NCBI RefSeq assembly: GCF_004368405.1
Contig: NZ_SBJH01000032.1
Location: 16,671-80,670 of the forward strand
Source of the DNA: Olivibacter sp. XZL3
Lineage (GTDB): Bacteria; Bacteroidota; Bacteroidia; Sphingobacteriales; Sphingobacteriaceae
Length of the DNA stretch: 64,000 bases
Reading direction: 5' to 3'
The notes below the pieces were generated by a model, which ran no database searches, was not told the origin of the DNA, and worked only from the letters and a program-made list of their open reading frames with translations. The position numbers and the translations under genes are program-made. The stretch's first letter is position 1, and each line of letters opens with the position of its first letter. Shown one piece after another: positions 16,438 to 25,077 of the stretch.

Positions 16438-18102
16438 ATGATTTTTAGAACTATCTATAAAGCAGCTTTATTTGCGGCCCTGATCATAACAACCGGGCTG
16501 ACTTCCTGTAAAAAAATGCTCGACGAGGAGAACCTTAGTGGGATTACCGACGAAACTTTGTATACGACCCCTAAAGGTTTTGAGACCTTGGTTAATGCAG
16601 CCTATAGTTATCAACGTTGGTGGTATGGAAAAGAAAGGGGCTATAATATAGCAGAAACGGGTACCGATTTGTGGACCAACGGTGCAGGGGACGTTTATCC
16701 GGATTTAACGACTTATCAAAATTTACAGGCTACCAATGGTGCGCTGCAAGAAGTATGGTCGAACTTCTATAAAGCTATTAATGTGTGCAACGCTGGTATT
16801 GCGAGAGTAGGAGATTCGGGAATGGACGAGGCGCTCCAAATACAAAGAACAGCCGAATTTCGATTCCTACGTGCCTTTTATTACTACCACATCGTAGAAA
16901 CTTGGGGTGGCGTACATCTGACAACAGAAGAGACTGTGGGCGTGGTTACAGAAGCAAGCAAATCAAGCGTTGATGATTTTTACAACTTAATCATAGAAGA
17001 CTTGCGCTTTGCTGTTGATAACTTGGCGCCATCCACTTCCGATTACGGACGAGTAACTAAACCGGCAGCAGAAGCTTTTTTGGCGCGGGTATATTTAACC
17101 AGAGGAATGGATGCCGAAGCAGGCGCCTTGGCAAAGAAGGTGATCAATGATTATGGTTTTTCCTTGCTCCCAAATTATGCAGACCTATGGAGGATGGACA
17201 ACCAGCAAAACAGCGAAATTGTTTACGCGGTGAACTATTCGTCTAATTTGAATGATAATGATATGCAGGATGACAATGTGTATCCCAATGGGGATAACCG
17301 CGGGTCAAACAGCGCGCATATGCTCTTCCTTATGAAGTATGACGATCAGCCGGGTGTGATCAGAAGCCTGGAATATGGCAGGCCTTTTAATCGCTATCAG
17401 CCATCCCGTTATCTGTTGTATCTTTTTAACGAAAATATAGACAGCAGGTTCGAAGCTTCGTTTCAAAATGTATGGTATTGCAATCAACCGAATGCATCGG
17501 GAAGACCGGCAGGAATGAATGTAGGAGATACTGCGGTATTTATTTCAAAGTACTCCGTTCCGGCGTCCGTTCGGACTGCCAAAAATTATACGATCTATGA
17601 TGATGGTGATATCTATAATACGGATGGCTCATCGAAGAATCGGTTACGTTATATCTCACTTAAAAAGTTCATGGATGATACCCGCGGAAGTATAAACGAA
17701 GCGCAGAGTGTGCGGGATGCTTTTGTTATTCGACTAGCCGAAATGTACTTGATAGTGGCTGAAGCCGCTTTTAAAACCGGTAATAACGAGGAAGCGGCAA
17801 GCTATCTAAATTCCATTCGCCAGCGTGCTGCCAAAGAAGGGCTTCAAGCAGAAATGGCTATTTCCCCCTCGGATGTAACGCTGGATTTTATATTGGAGGA
17901 ACGAGCAAGAGAGTTTGCCGGCGAACAAATGCGATGGTTCGATTTAAAACGCACTGGAAAATTGAGCGAAAATCTCCAGCAATTTAATCCGCATGCGACC
18001 GCCTTTTTTCGGGATTATCATTTGTTGCGTCCTATTCCTCAAAATCAACTGGATGCGGTAACGAATAAAAGCGAGTTTACCCAAAATCCCGGCTATCAGT
18101 AA
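16438..18102 (+). CDS. SusD/RagB-family surface glycan-binding lipoprotein 1
   Basis: This 554-residue lipoprotein (lipobox LTSC, Cys24) folds as a TPR-rich lid over SusC. Family marks include KKMLDEENLSGITDETLYTTPKGFETLVNAAY, AEFRFLRAFYYYHIVETWGG near residue 139, and the conserved C-terminal ERAREFAGEQMRWFDLKRTGKL with RPIPQNQLDA. It pairs with the SusC gene just upstream. Cysteine is followed by two lysines and acidic residues, as in many surface-exposed Bacteroidota lipoproteins. Confidence 0.95.
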   Translation: MIFRTIYKAALFAALIITTGLTSCKKMLDEENLSGITDETLYTTPKGFETLVNAAYSYQRWWYGKERGYNIAETGTDLWTNGAGDVYPDLTTYQNLQATNGALQEVWSNFYKAINVCNAGIARVGDSGMDEALQIQRTAEFRFLRAFYYYHIVETWGGVHLTTEETVGVVTEASKSSVDDFYNLIIEDLRFAVDNLAPSTSDYGRVTKPAAEAFLARVYLTRGMDAEAGALAKKVINDYGFSLLPNYADLWRMDNQQNSEIVYAVNYSSNLNDNDMQDDNVYPNGDNRGSNSAHMLFLMKYDDQPGVIRSLEYGRPFNRYQPSRYLLYLFNENIDSRFEASFQNVWYCNQPNASGRPAGMNVGDTAVFISKYSVPASVRTAKNYTIYDDGDIYNTDGSSKNRLRYISLKKFMDDTRGSINEAQSVRDAFVIRLAEMYLIVAEAAFKTGNNEEAASYLNSIRQRAAKEGLQAEMAISPSDVTLDFILEERAREFAGEQMRWFDLKRTGKLSENLQQFNPHATAFFRDYHLLRPIPQNQLDAVTNKSEFTQNPGYQ

Positions 18103-18341
18103 AGAGTGGAAGAGTTTTTAAGTAGTGAACTAGCAATGTAATGCGATAATAGTAGTGGCGGTAGCACCAAGATCATGTCGAGCGGAGCCGGCGCATCTGT
18201 ATGGAATTTACGTGATGAGGATAGACACCAGTGATGAATAAGCTTAGCTTATTGCTGAACATCTTGATACTTATGTCTTTGATACTTTAAATAAACGATA
18301 ATAAAGCCTACAGCATCTTGCTATGGCCTAACGCTCAAATC
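18103..18341. other. Spacer between susD1 and the susC2 operator
   Basis: About 240 bases contain no gene. A small perfect hairpin AATAAGC/GCTTATT (18237-18253, three-base loop) and a degenerate GCCTACAGC...ATGGCC stretch near 18305-18330 are the only structures I see. No T-run follows the hairpin, so it is not a convincing terminator. Confidence 0.4.
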
Positions 18342-18375
18342 ACTACGCAATCGTTGCCGGCAACGATTGCGTAGT
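18342..18375. promoter_or_regulatory. LacI-type operator 3, a perfect 34-bp palindrome
   Basis: Arms ACTACGCAATCGTTG and CAACGATTGCGTAGT flank a central CCGG without a single mismatch. The 24-bp core is 18347-18370. The centre (18358.5) is 58.5 bp from TACACTTG, the -7 box of susC2. Six Ts begin at 18375, so in RNA it would also form a terminator-like hairpin for read-through from susD1. Confidence 0.85.
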
Positions 18376-18389
18376 TTTTTATCGAATCC

Positions 18390-18424
18390 TTTGTACGATA
18401 TCTTTCTTTAAGTGTGTACACTTG
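18390..18424 (+). promoter_or_regulatory. Promoter of the susCD-2 operon
   Basis: TTTG (18390-18393) and TACACTTG (18417-18424) are separated by 23 bases, longer than usual. The -7 box matches the operator-linked form TAnnCTTG. The leader to the ATG at 18504 would be about 70 bases. Confidence 0.45.
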
Positions 18425-18503
18425 TACAAGGTCATTGGCCCGTCAACGGCTTATGGTCGAAAACCAATTAAATCCACCATTCTATTAACTTATTAGAACC
18501 ATT

Positions 18504-21500
18504 ATGACTAAAAAATTATGGACGCTTTTAGGGCTCTTATTTTTCGGTTTTTTTTCTTCCTTGGGCCAAACAAGGTCGATTTCCGGAAAAGTTGTCAACA
18601 CAGCACAAGAGCCGCTGCCCGGAGTAACGGTAGCCGTAAAAGGAACAAGTACGACCACAAGTACAAATGATTTGGGAGTATTCAACTTAACCTTTCCCAA
18701 TACACAGAATCCCGTATTAACAGTCACCTACCTAGGTTACAAAACGCAGGAAATCCCGATTAAAGGACAACAGAATCTGACGATTACCTTGGAAGAAGAT
18801 GCTACCGGCTTAGATGAGGTGGTGGTGGTGGGTTATGGTACGATGAAGAAAGGAGACCTTACCGGTGCAGTTGGGTCGGTGAGCTCCGAAACCTTAAAAG
18901 CGAGGGGAACAACATCCGCCATGGCCGCCTTGCAGGGCTCGGTTCCCGGTGTTGATATCAGTTCAACCTCGACAAAACCCGGCGGGGGATTTAACATTCA
19001 GATTCGTGGGCAAAATTCTTTGGCAGGCGGAAGCCCATTGTACGTCGTAGACGGCGTGGTGATGGGCGATATTAACTTTCTGAATCCGGCCGATATCGAA
19101 CAGATTGATGTATTACGGGACGCCTCTTCGACGGCTATTTATGGCTCGCGCGGCTCAAATGGCGTTGTAATCGTTCGAACAAAAAATGCCGGTAGCAATC
19201 AGGGTTCGCGGATGAGCGTCAGCTACGATGGCTTTTATGGTATTCGCAAAATTACCCGGTTGCCCGACTTCATGAGTGGACGCGAGTGGGTTGACTTCCG
19301 TACTTCCGCTTATTACACTTACAATACAAGCCTAGGCCAGTATGAATTAACACAGGCCAACAGAAATTCCGTGTTACAGCGTAGTCCGCTATTGGAACAA
19401 CGTTTATTTGATGAAGATTATGAAGATTGGCTCGCGTTAGGTACGCAAGATGGGCATCAGCAAAATCATTATGTAAATATTGGTGGCAGTTCAAGTGATC
19501 TGGCCTACAATCTTGGTGTGGGCTATCAGAATGAAGGAGGTAATTTCATCAATGAGGACCTGAAGCGATATAATATGAAGTTAAGTATCGATCACCGGGG
19601 ATCCAAATTCTTTTCTGCAGGAGGTACAATCAATCTGTCCCATACCGTTACCAATCAGGGTAGTCAATATGGCTATCGGGATATAATGCGTATGCCATCC
19701 ATCTTAAAGGCTTACGACGAGGAAGGTAACCTTATTCAGCAACCCGGCATCGCCGAATCGATTCAGGGCAGCGGAAATTTCACGAGCTCCCCAAATCCGT
19801 TGCAGGAAATTAATAGTGGAAATCAGGAGTCTAGAAGATATGATGTGTTAGCAAGTGCTTATGCACAGGTAAATCTCTTCGATGGATTTTCGATAAAGAG
19901 TACCTTCATGCCACGGTTTACCCGCGAACGGGTTGGTCAGTACTATGATATTGTTCCCGGAAACCGAAATCAAAGTGAGGCTTATCAGCAAAACGATGAG
20001 AGCCTGGAATATACCTGGGATAATCAGGTGACGTATAATAAAACCTTCAATAACGATCATAATTTGAATGCCACCTTCATCAATAGTTTCTATAAAACAC
20101 GGTTTGAACGAATTCAAGCGGCTACGCAAAATCTACCCTACGATTCGCAGTGGTATAATTTATTCACAGGTACGCTAATGCGCGATAATTCATTAACATC
20201 ATATAATGAGTCTGGCTTAATTTCTTATGCGGCCCGCGTGAATTATGATTATAAGGGGAAGTACCTTGTTACAGGGACAATCCGTTATGACGGCAGTTCT
20301 AAGTTAGCCGATAAATGGGCCTCTTTTCCGTCCTTCGCCCTCGGCTGGCGCTTGTCCGAGGAAGACTTCATGAAAAGCGACTGGCTGTCAGATTTAAAAG
20401 CCCGATTTAGTTTTGGTTATTCGGGGAATAATAATGGAATCAGCCCTTATGGATCCATGCAGACACCGATTACCGACGAATTGATATGGTATGATTTTGG
20501 CGATGGAAATGCGGTTTCGGGCTTACGGCCTGGATATCCGGTTAATCCCGCCATCACTTGGGAGAAGACTCGGGAGCTAAATTTTGGCTTGGACTTCGGT
20601 TTCTTCAATCAGCGACTTTACGGATCGGTTGATGTGTACGATAAGCTGTCTGATGGTTTGTTAATGAGCAGATCGTTAGCCATCGAATCCGGTGTCGCGA
20701 CCATGACGGATAATATCGGTTCAGTCAGCAACCGAGGGATTGAGATTTCTCTAAATTCGACTAACATCCGTACGCCTGACTTTCAATGGACTACCTCCTT
20801 AAATTTCGCGCATAATAAAAACGCGATTGAGTCTCTTTACGGTAAGAGGGAAGATGTGATGGGTGAACAACGGTTCATTGGACAACCTATTGAGGTGGTT
20901 TACGACTACCGTGTAGTGAGTGTTTGGAAATCTGATGAAGCGGAGGAAGCAGCACGATGGGGGCAGCAACCTGGCCAGGCGCGTGTGGAGGATATTAATG
21001 GCGACGGCATTATTAATGCTGCTAATGATCGCGTAATTTTGGGTAGTCCTAATCCAAAATGGACCGCGAATCTTCGGTCAACTTTTAATTATAAAAGCTG
21101 GGATTTATCGGTTGATTTGTTTACCCGTCAAGGGATTTTTGTACAAGATCGATTTTTAGAAGAATTTGGCCCAGGGAACACCCAACGTGGCCGGCCCAAA
21201 ATTAGGTTTGACTATTTCGTTCCCAGCGGTATCGATCGCTACGATTGGACGAATTGGGGCACAAAAGAGGATGGCTCACCTTCTGCTACCTGGTCGCCAG
21301 CCGCAGGAAATGAAAATGCAAAAAATCCCGCTATTAATAATGCTGGGCCCTATTATGGCAATAACGGACAATATACAGATGCCTCTTTCGTGAAGATAAG
21401 AAACATTATCCTCGGTTATACTTTACCAAGTAGCATGTTATCAAAAGTGAAAATAAGTCAGCTGCGGGTATATCTTAACGTCCTTAATCCTTTCACTTTT

Positions 21501-21605
21501 ACCAAATATGAAGGCTGGGATCCCGAATATGCCACAACCTCGCTGCAGAATGGTAACGGCCCGAGTACGGTTACTTATCAGTTGGGTGTAAATCTTAAAT
21601 TCTAG
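18504..21605 (+). CDS. SusC/RagA-type TonB-dependent transporter 2
   Basis: This 1033-residue outer-membrane transporter has a signal peptide (about 1-22), an Ig-like carboxypeptidase-regulatory domain (about 24-105, GKVVNTAQEPLPGVTVAVKG), a plug with DASSTAIYGSRGSNGVVIVRTK near residue 205-226, and a long barrel ending in NLKF. It is clearly homologous to SusC1 but shows many differences in the barrel, so it may take a different oligomer size or substitution pattern. It starts its own operon behind operator 3 and is followed by SusD2 after 29 bases. Confidence 0.95.
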   Translation: MTKKLWTLLGLLFFGFFSSLGQTRSISGKVVNTAQEPLPGVTVAVKGTSTTTSTNDLGVFNLTFPNTQNPVLTVTYLGYKTQEIPIKGQQNLTITLEEDATGLDEVVVVGYGTMKKGDLTGAVGSVSSETLKARGTTSAMAALQGSVPGVDISSTSTKPGGGFNIQIRGQNSLAGGSPLYVVDGVVMGDINFLNPADIEQIDVLRDASSTAIYGSRGSNGVVIVRTKNAGSNQGSRMSVSYDGFYGIRKITRLPDFMSGREWVDFRTSAYYTYNTSLGQYELTQANRNSVLQRSPLLEQRLFDEDYEDWLALGTQDGHQQNHYVNIGGSSSDLAYNLGVGYQNEGGNFINEDLKRYNMKLSIDHRGSKFFSAGGTINLSHTVTNQGSQYGYRDIMRMPSILKAYDEEGNLIQQPGIAESIQGSGNFTSSPNPLQEINSGNQESRRYDVLASAYAQVNLFDGFSIKSTFMPRFTRERVGQYYDIVPGNRNQSEAYQQNDESLEYTWDNQVTYNKTFNNDHNLNATFINSFYKTRFERIQAATQNLPYDSQWYNLFTGTLMRDNSLTSYNESGLISYAARVNYDYKGKYLVTGTIRYDGSSKLADKWASFPSFALGWRLSEEDFMKSDWLSDLKARFSFGYSGNNNGISPYGSMQTPITDELIWYDFGDGNAVSGLRPGYPVNPAITWEKTRELNFGLDFGFFNQRLYGSVDVYDKLSDGLLMSRSLAIESGVATMTDNIGSVSNRGIEISLNSTNIRTPDFQWTTSLNFAHNKNAIESLYGKREDVMGEQRFIGQPIEVVYDYRVVSVWKSDEAEEAARWGQQPGQARVEDINGDGIINAANDRVILGSPNPKWTANLRSTFNYKSWDLSVDLFTRQGIFVQDRFLEEFGPGNTQRGRPKIRFDYFVPSGIDRYDWTNWGTKEDGSPSATWSPAAGNENAKNPAINNAGPYYGNNGQYTDASFVKIRNIILGYTLPSSMLSKVKISQLRVYLNVLNPFTFTKYEGWDPEYATTSLQNGNGPSTVTYQLGVNLKF

Positions 21606-21634
21606 TTGATAATCGACGATTTAATAGAAAGATC

Positions 21635-23317
21635 ATGAAGCGAATTTTAATATATGTAGTTCTTACCTTATCACTGAGTGGATGTAAGAAATTCTTAGAG
21701 GAAGATAACAAAGGAGGCATTACGAACGAGGAGTTTTATCGGACCGAAGCTGGTTACGAAACCTTGATAACCGCCTCGTATTCATCGTTGCGAGAAACTT
21801 TCCGCTTAACACCTTGGCTGTTAGTAGCCGGTACGGATATGTACCAACGGGCGAGAGGCACGGGCGACCGGTCCATACAGGAATACGAGCAGCTCTATCC
21901 AACAGACTCCTACGTAAAAGATTACTACCAGCTATGTTATAGGGCTATTCAGACAGTCAATATGGCTATTTTCTACAATGATATAGCCGAAATTGATGCG
22001 GATAAAAAAGCAACTTACCTTGCTGAGTTACGCTTTCTACGCGCTTTTTATCACTTTCTTTTGGTGGAACAGTTTGGCGGCATCTTTATTAATACAGAAG
22101 CTACTTTTGAACCACGGTTAAATATGCCAAGAAATACATTGGAAGAATGTTATGCCTTTGTCATCGGAGAAATGGAAGCGGCTCTTCCTGCCGTCGGTAC
22201 CGCCAAAGCACGTGTCAATAAAACGGCGATAAACCATTATTTAGCAAAGGTATACCTCACCAGAGCATGGGACTTAAAACAAGCCGGCGATTTCGAACAA
22301 GCAAAGAGCTATGCCTTGGATGCAATCAATGGAAAGACAATCACTATCCCATTTGAACAACTATGGAGCCCTTATAATGAAAATAATGATGAGGTGATCT
22401 TTGCCGTACAATACGATTTGGAATCGATTGCTTCCACCACCGATGGAAATAACCAGCAGGGCATCTTTGGTCCCTACTTAGGAGGCGCAGAGCTAAATCA
22501 TAAGTACATGAGTGCTCAATTATACCCTTCCTGGAACCTCCATATGTTTTATGGGGAGAATGATGCACGCTATGATGCTACCTTCATGTTGACCATCTAT
22601 GATCAATATTTTGATTATTACGATGAAAGTAAAGATAAATCTTCTATACTCATTCGAGCTTATTATCCGCGTGTTTGGGGACGGGAATATACAAGCGTCG
22701 ATTCGTTAGCGTGGGCAAATCAGCACCAGGGACAAATAGCGAGCAACTTTCGCTACTATCCGTTTAAGTACGATGAAGAAGCTTATCGTGCCTTTTATGA
22801 CGCGGATATGAGTACGCCGGTGATTAAAAAATTCGATAGTCCGCAAACCCGCACTATTTTTCAACAAACGGCCAGTGTGCGCGACATCGTATTGGCACGC
22901 TTGGCCGAGACTTATTTTCTTTATGCGGAAGCCTGTATTGGATTGAATGATTTCGCCAGTGCGGCAACTTATGTACAGGCTGTATTAGACAGACCAGGGA
23001 ACGCGAAAGACGGCGGACGGTTGAGCCCGAATATAGACATTGCCACAGCCGCTGGCCAAAGTCAGGCGTTAGATGCCTATCTGATTGAAAGTGCGAAGGA
23101 GTTTGCCGGTGAATATTTAAGATGGCCTGAATTGAGAAGAACAGGTAAATTGAAAGAATTTTGTGCCAAATATAACTACGATATCAAGCGGATCGGCGTC
23201 GATCGAGCCTTTAGAGGGCCGGACGGCCAAGACAAAATTTTACGGCCAATTCCGCAGGACGCCATTGATCTCAATGAAGCTGAAATCCAACAAAACCCCG
23301 GATACGAGGCCAGATAA
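21635..23317 (+). CDS. SusD/RagB-family surface glycan-binding lipoprotein 2
   Basis: This 560-residue lipoprotein has lipobox LSGC (Cys17) and the SusD marks GGITNEEFYRTEAGYETLITASYSS, AELRFLRAFYHFLLVEQFGG and the C-terminal ESAKEFAGEYLRWPELRRTGKL with RPIPQDAIDL. It is the partner of SusC2. The stop at 23317 lies 5 bases before operator 4, so the next operon begins immediately behind it. Confidence 0.95.
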   Translation: MKRILIYVVLTLSLSGCKKFLEEDNKGGITNEEFYRTEAGYETLITASYSSLRETFRLTPWLLVAGTDMYQRARGTGDRSIQEYEQLYPTDSYVKDYYQLCYRAIQTVNMAIFYNDIAEIDADKKATYLAELRFLRAFYHFLLVEQFGGIFINTEATFEPRLNMPRNTLEECYAFVIGEMEAALPAVGTAKARVNKTAINHYLAKVYLTRAWDLKQAGDFEQAKSYALDAINGKTITIPFEQLWSPYNENNDEVIFAVQYDLESIASTTDGNNQQGIFGPYLGGAELNHKYMSAQLYPSWNLHMFYGENDARYDATFMLTIYDQYFDYYDESKDKSSILIRAYYPRVWGREYTSVDSLAWANQHQGQIASNFRYYPFKYDEEAYRAFYDADMSTPVIKKFDSPQTRTIFQQTASVRDIVLARLAETYFLYAEACIGLNDFASAATYVQAVLDRPGNAKDGGRLSPNIDIATAAGQSQALDAYLIESAKEFAGEYLRWPELRRTGKLKEFCAKYNYDIKRIGVDRAFRGPDGQDKILRPIPQDAIDLNEAEIQQNPGYEAR

Positions 23318-23322
23318 AAACA

Positions 23323-23350
23323 GCGCAATCGTTATCGGTAACGATTGCGC
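23323..23350. promoter_or_regulatory. LacI-type operator 4
   Basis: Perfect 12-bp arms GCGCAATCGTTA (23323-23334) and TAACGATTGCGC (23339-23350) flank TCGG. The 24-bp core is 23325-23348. The centre (23336.5) is 57.5 bp from the -7 box of the GH28-GH105-uxaBAC operon. Confidence 0.8.
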
Positions 23351-23369
23351 AAATAAAGACCTTTAAATG

Positions 23370-23401
23370 TTTGAAAACATTAGCGGATAGCCTTAGAATT
23401 G
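23370..23401 (+). promoter_or_regulatory. Promoter of the GH28-GH105-uxaBAC operon
   Basis: TTTG (23370-23373), 20 bases and TAGAATTG (23394-23401) are present. The -7 box deviates from TAnnTTTG at the fifth base, like its siblings. The predicted start near 23408 lies 30 bases before the GH28 ATG. Confidence 0.5.
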
Positions 23402-23437
23402 TATGGGCATAACCGATTGATACCTTGATAATGCTTT

Positions 23438-25069
23438 ATGAATAAGATACTGAAAACTGCTATACTTTTAATTTTTGCTCATGGCGCCTTCGCCCAAAAA
23501 CTTACTGAACCAACTGTCTCATTACCTACTTTTAAAAAGGATACGGTATCTATCACTGCTTTCGGCGCGATTTCCGGCGGAGGTCATTTAAATACGGAAT
23601 CGATTAATCAAGCTATTGATCAAACACATAGTAGGGGCGGAGGTGTGGTCCTAATTCCTGCAGGTGTTTGGCTTTCGGGGCCTATTACCTTAAAAAGCAA
23701 TGTAAACTTGCACTTGGCGGTTAATGCATTGCTGCAGTTTACAAAGGATTTTTCGCAATATCCGTTGGTACAGACCAGCTGGGAGGGAATTCCGCAAATG
23801 CGGAATCAATCGCCTATTTGGGCACTGAATCAACAAAATATAGCAATTACCGGAAAGGGAATTATTGATGGGAATGGAGACGCCTGGCGAATGGTAAAAA
23901 AGGCGAAAATGACAGAAACGCAATGGAAAAAGCTTATAAGTTCGGGTGGCGTCCTGAATGAAAAAGGAGATATTTGGTATCCTTCCCAAAGCTCGCTGAA
24001 AGGGGCTTCTCTTAAGGACCCAGGACTCGTGGATAAAGGAAAGAATACAAAGTTCTATCAGGACATAAAGGACTATTTGAGACCAAATATGATTCTACTC
24101 GAGAAATGTGAGCGTATTTTATTGGAGGGTGTAACGTTCCAAAACTCAGCTGCTTGGAATATCCACCCCTTAATGAGCAGTGATTTAACCATACGGAATA
24201 TTAATGTGCGTAATCCTTGGTATTCCCAAAATGGAGACGGCTTGGATATTGAGTCCTGTAAAAACGTACTGGTCGAACAAAGCACATTTGATGTAGGCGA
24301 TGATGCTATCTGTATTAAAAGCGGTAGAAATGAGGCTGGTCGGGAACGTGGCATGCCAACGGAAAATCTATGGGTACGAAACTGCATGGTTTATCATGCG
24401 CATGGCGGATTTGTAGTGGGAAGTGAGATGAGCGGTGGCGCAAGAAATTTATATGTTGACAATTGTACGTTTATCGGAACAGACATCGGCTTGCGTTTCA
24501 AAACTACTCGTGGACGAGGTGGCGTAGTTGAAAACGTACACATCAATAATATATTCATGAAAGATATCCCGGGCGAAGCGATTTTGTTCGATATGTATTA
24601 TGAAGCAAAGGATCCTATTGTGCTCAGCGGGGAACACCGTGAACCACCTAAAGTGGAGGTTTTACCGGTTACCGAAGAGACACCGCAGTTTAAGGACATT
24701 TATATCAATAATGTTCTTTGCGACGGGGCAGCTAAAGCTGTTTTTATCCGAGGCTTGCCCGAAATGCACATACAGAACATTCAGCTGAATAAACTCGACA
24801 TGATTGCTCAACAAGGCATCGACATACAGGAAGCATCAGATATCACTTTGCAGGACGTCAAGTTACAGATCGACAATAATTCTAAGCAAATCGCCTACAT
24901 CTTAAATAGCAACCGTGTAAATTTAGGTCAGATAGAAGTGAAAAATGCAGATACTTTTCATCTACAAGGAGCGCGTAGCGCAGCTATAAAGGTGCAAGGT
25001 CTAAAAGGAGCAAAGCCAATTATAAAGGCCGACTTCGGGGCAAATAAAAACATGATAAACATTAATTAA
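23438..25069 (+). CDS. Secreted polygalacturonase-type GH28
   Basis: This 543-residue beta-helix hydrolase has a signal peptide (about 1-19). It hydrolyses alpha-1,4-galacturonosyl bonds, and the size and bacterial type suggest exo-action on oligogalacturonides. Active-site equivalents are visible: NGDGLD (Asp267, Asp270), GDD (Asp288-Asp289), HGG (His322, where fungal enzymes have GHG) and RFK (353-355). It heads an operon with GH105 and the three uxa genes, which couples oligomer breakdown to catabolism of the released galacturonate. Confidence 0.93.
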   Translation: MNKILKTAILLIFAHGAFAQKLTEPTVSLPTFKKDTVSITAFGAISGGGHLNTESINQAIDQTHSRGGGVVLIPAGVWLSGPITLKSNVNLHLAVNALLQFTKDFSQYPLVQTSWEGIPQMRNQSPIWALNQQNIAITGKGIIDGNGDAWRMVKKAKMTETQWKKLISSGGVLNEKGDIWYPSQSSLKGASLKDPGLVDKGKNTKFYQDIKDYLRPNMILLEKCERILLEGVTFQNSAAWNIHPLMSSDLTIRNINVRNPWYSQNGDGLDIESCKNVLVEQSTFDVGDDAICIKSGRNEAGRERGMPTENLWVRNCMVYHAHGGFVVGSEMSGGARNLYVDNCTFIGTDIGLRFKTTRGRGGVVENVHINNIFMKDIPGEAILFDMYYEAKDPIVLSGEHREPPKVEVLPVTEETPQFKDIYINNVLCDGAAKAVFIRGLPEMHIQNIQLNKLDMIAQQGIDIQEASDITLQDVKLQIDNNSKQIAYILNSNRVNLGQIEVKNADTFHLQGARSAAIKVQGLKGAKPIIKADFGANKNMININ

Positions 25070-25077
25070 GATAAAGA

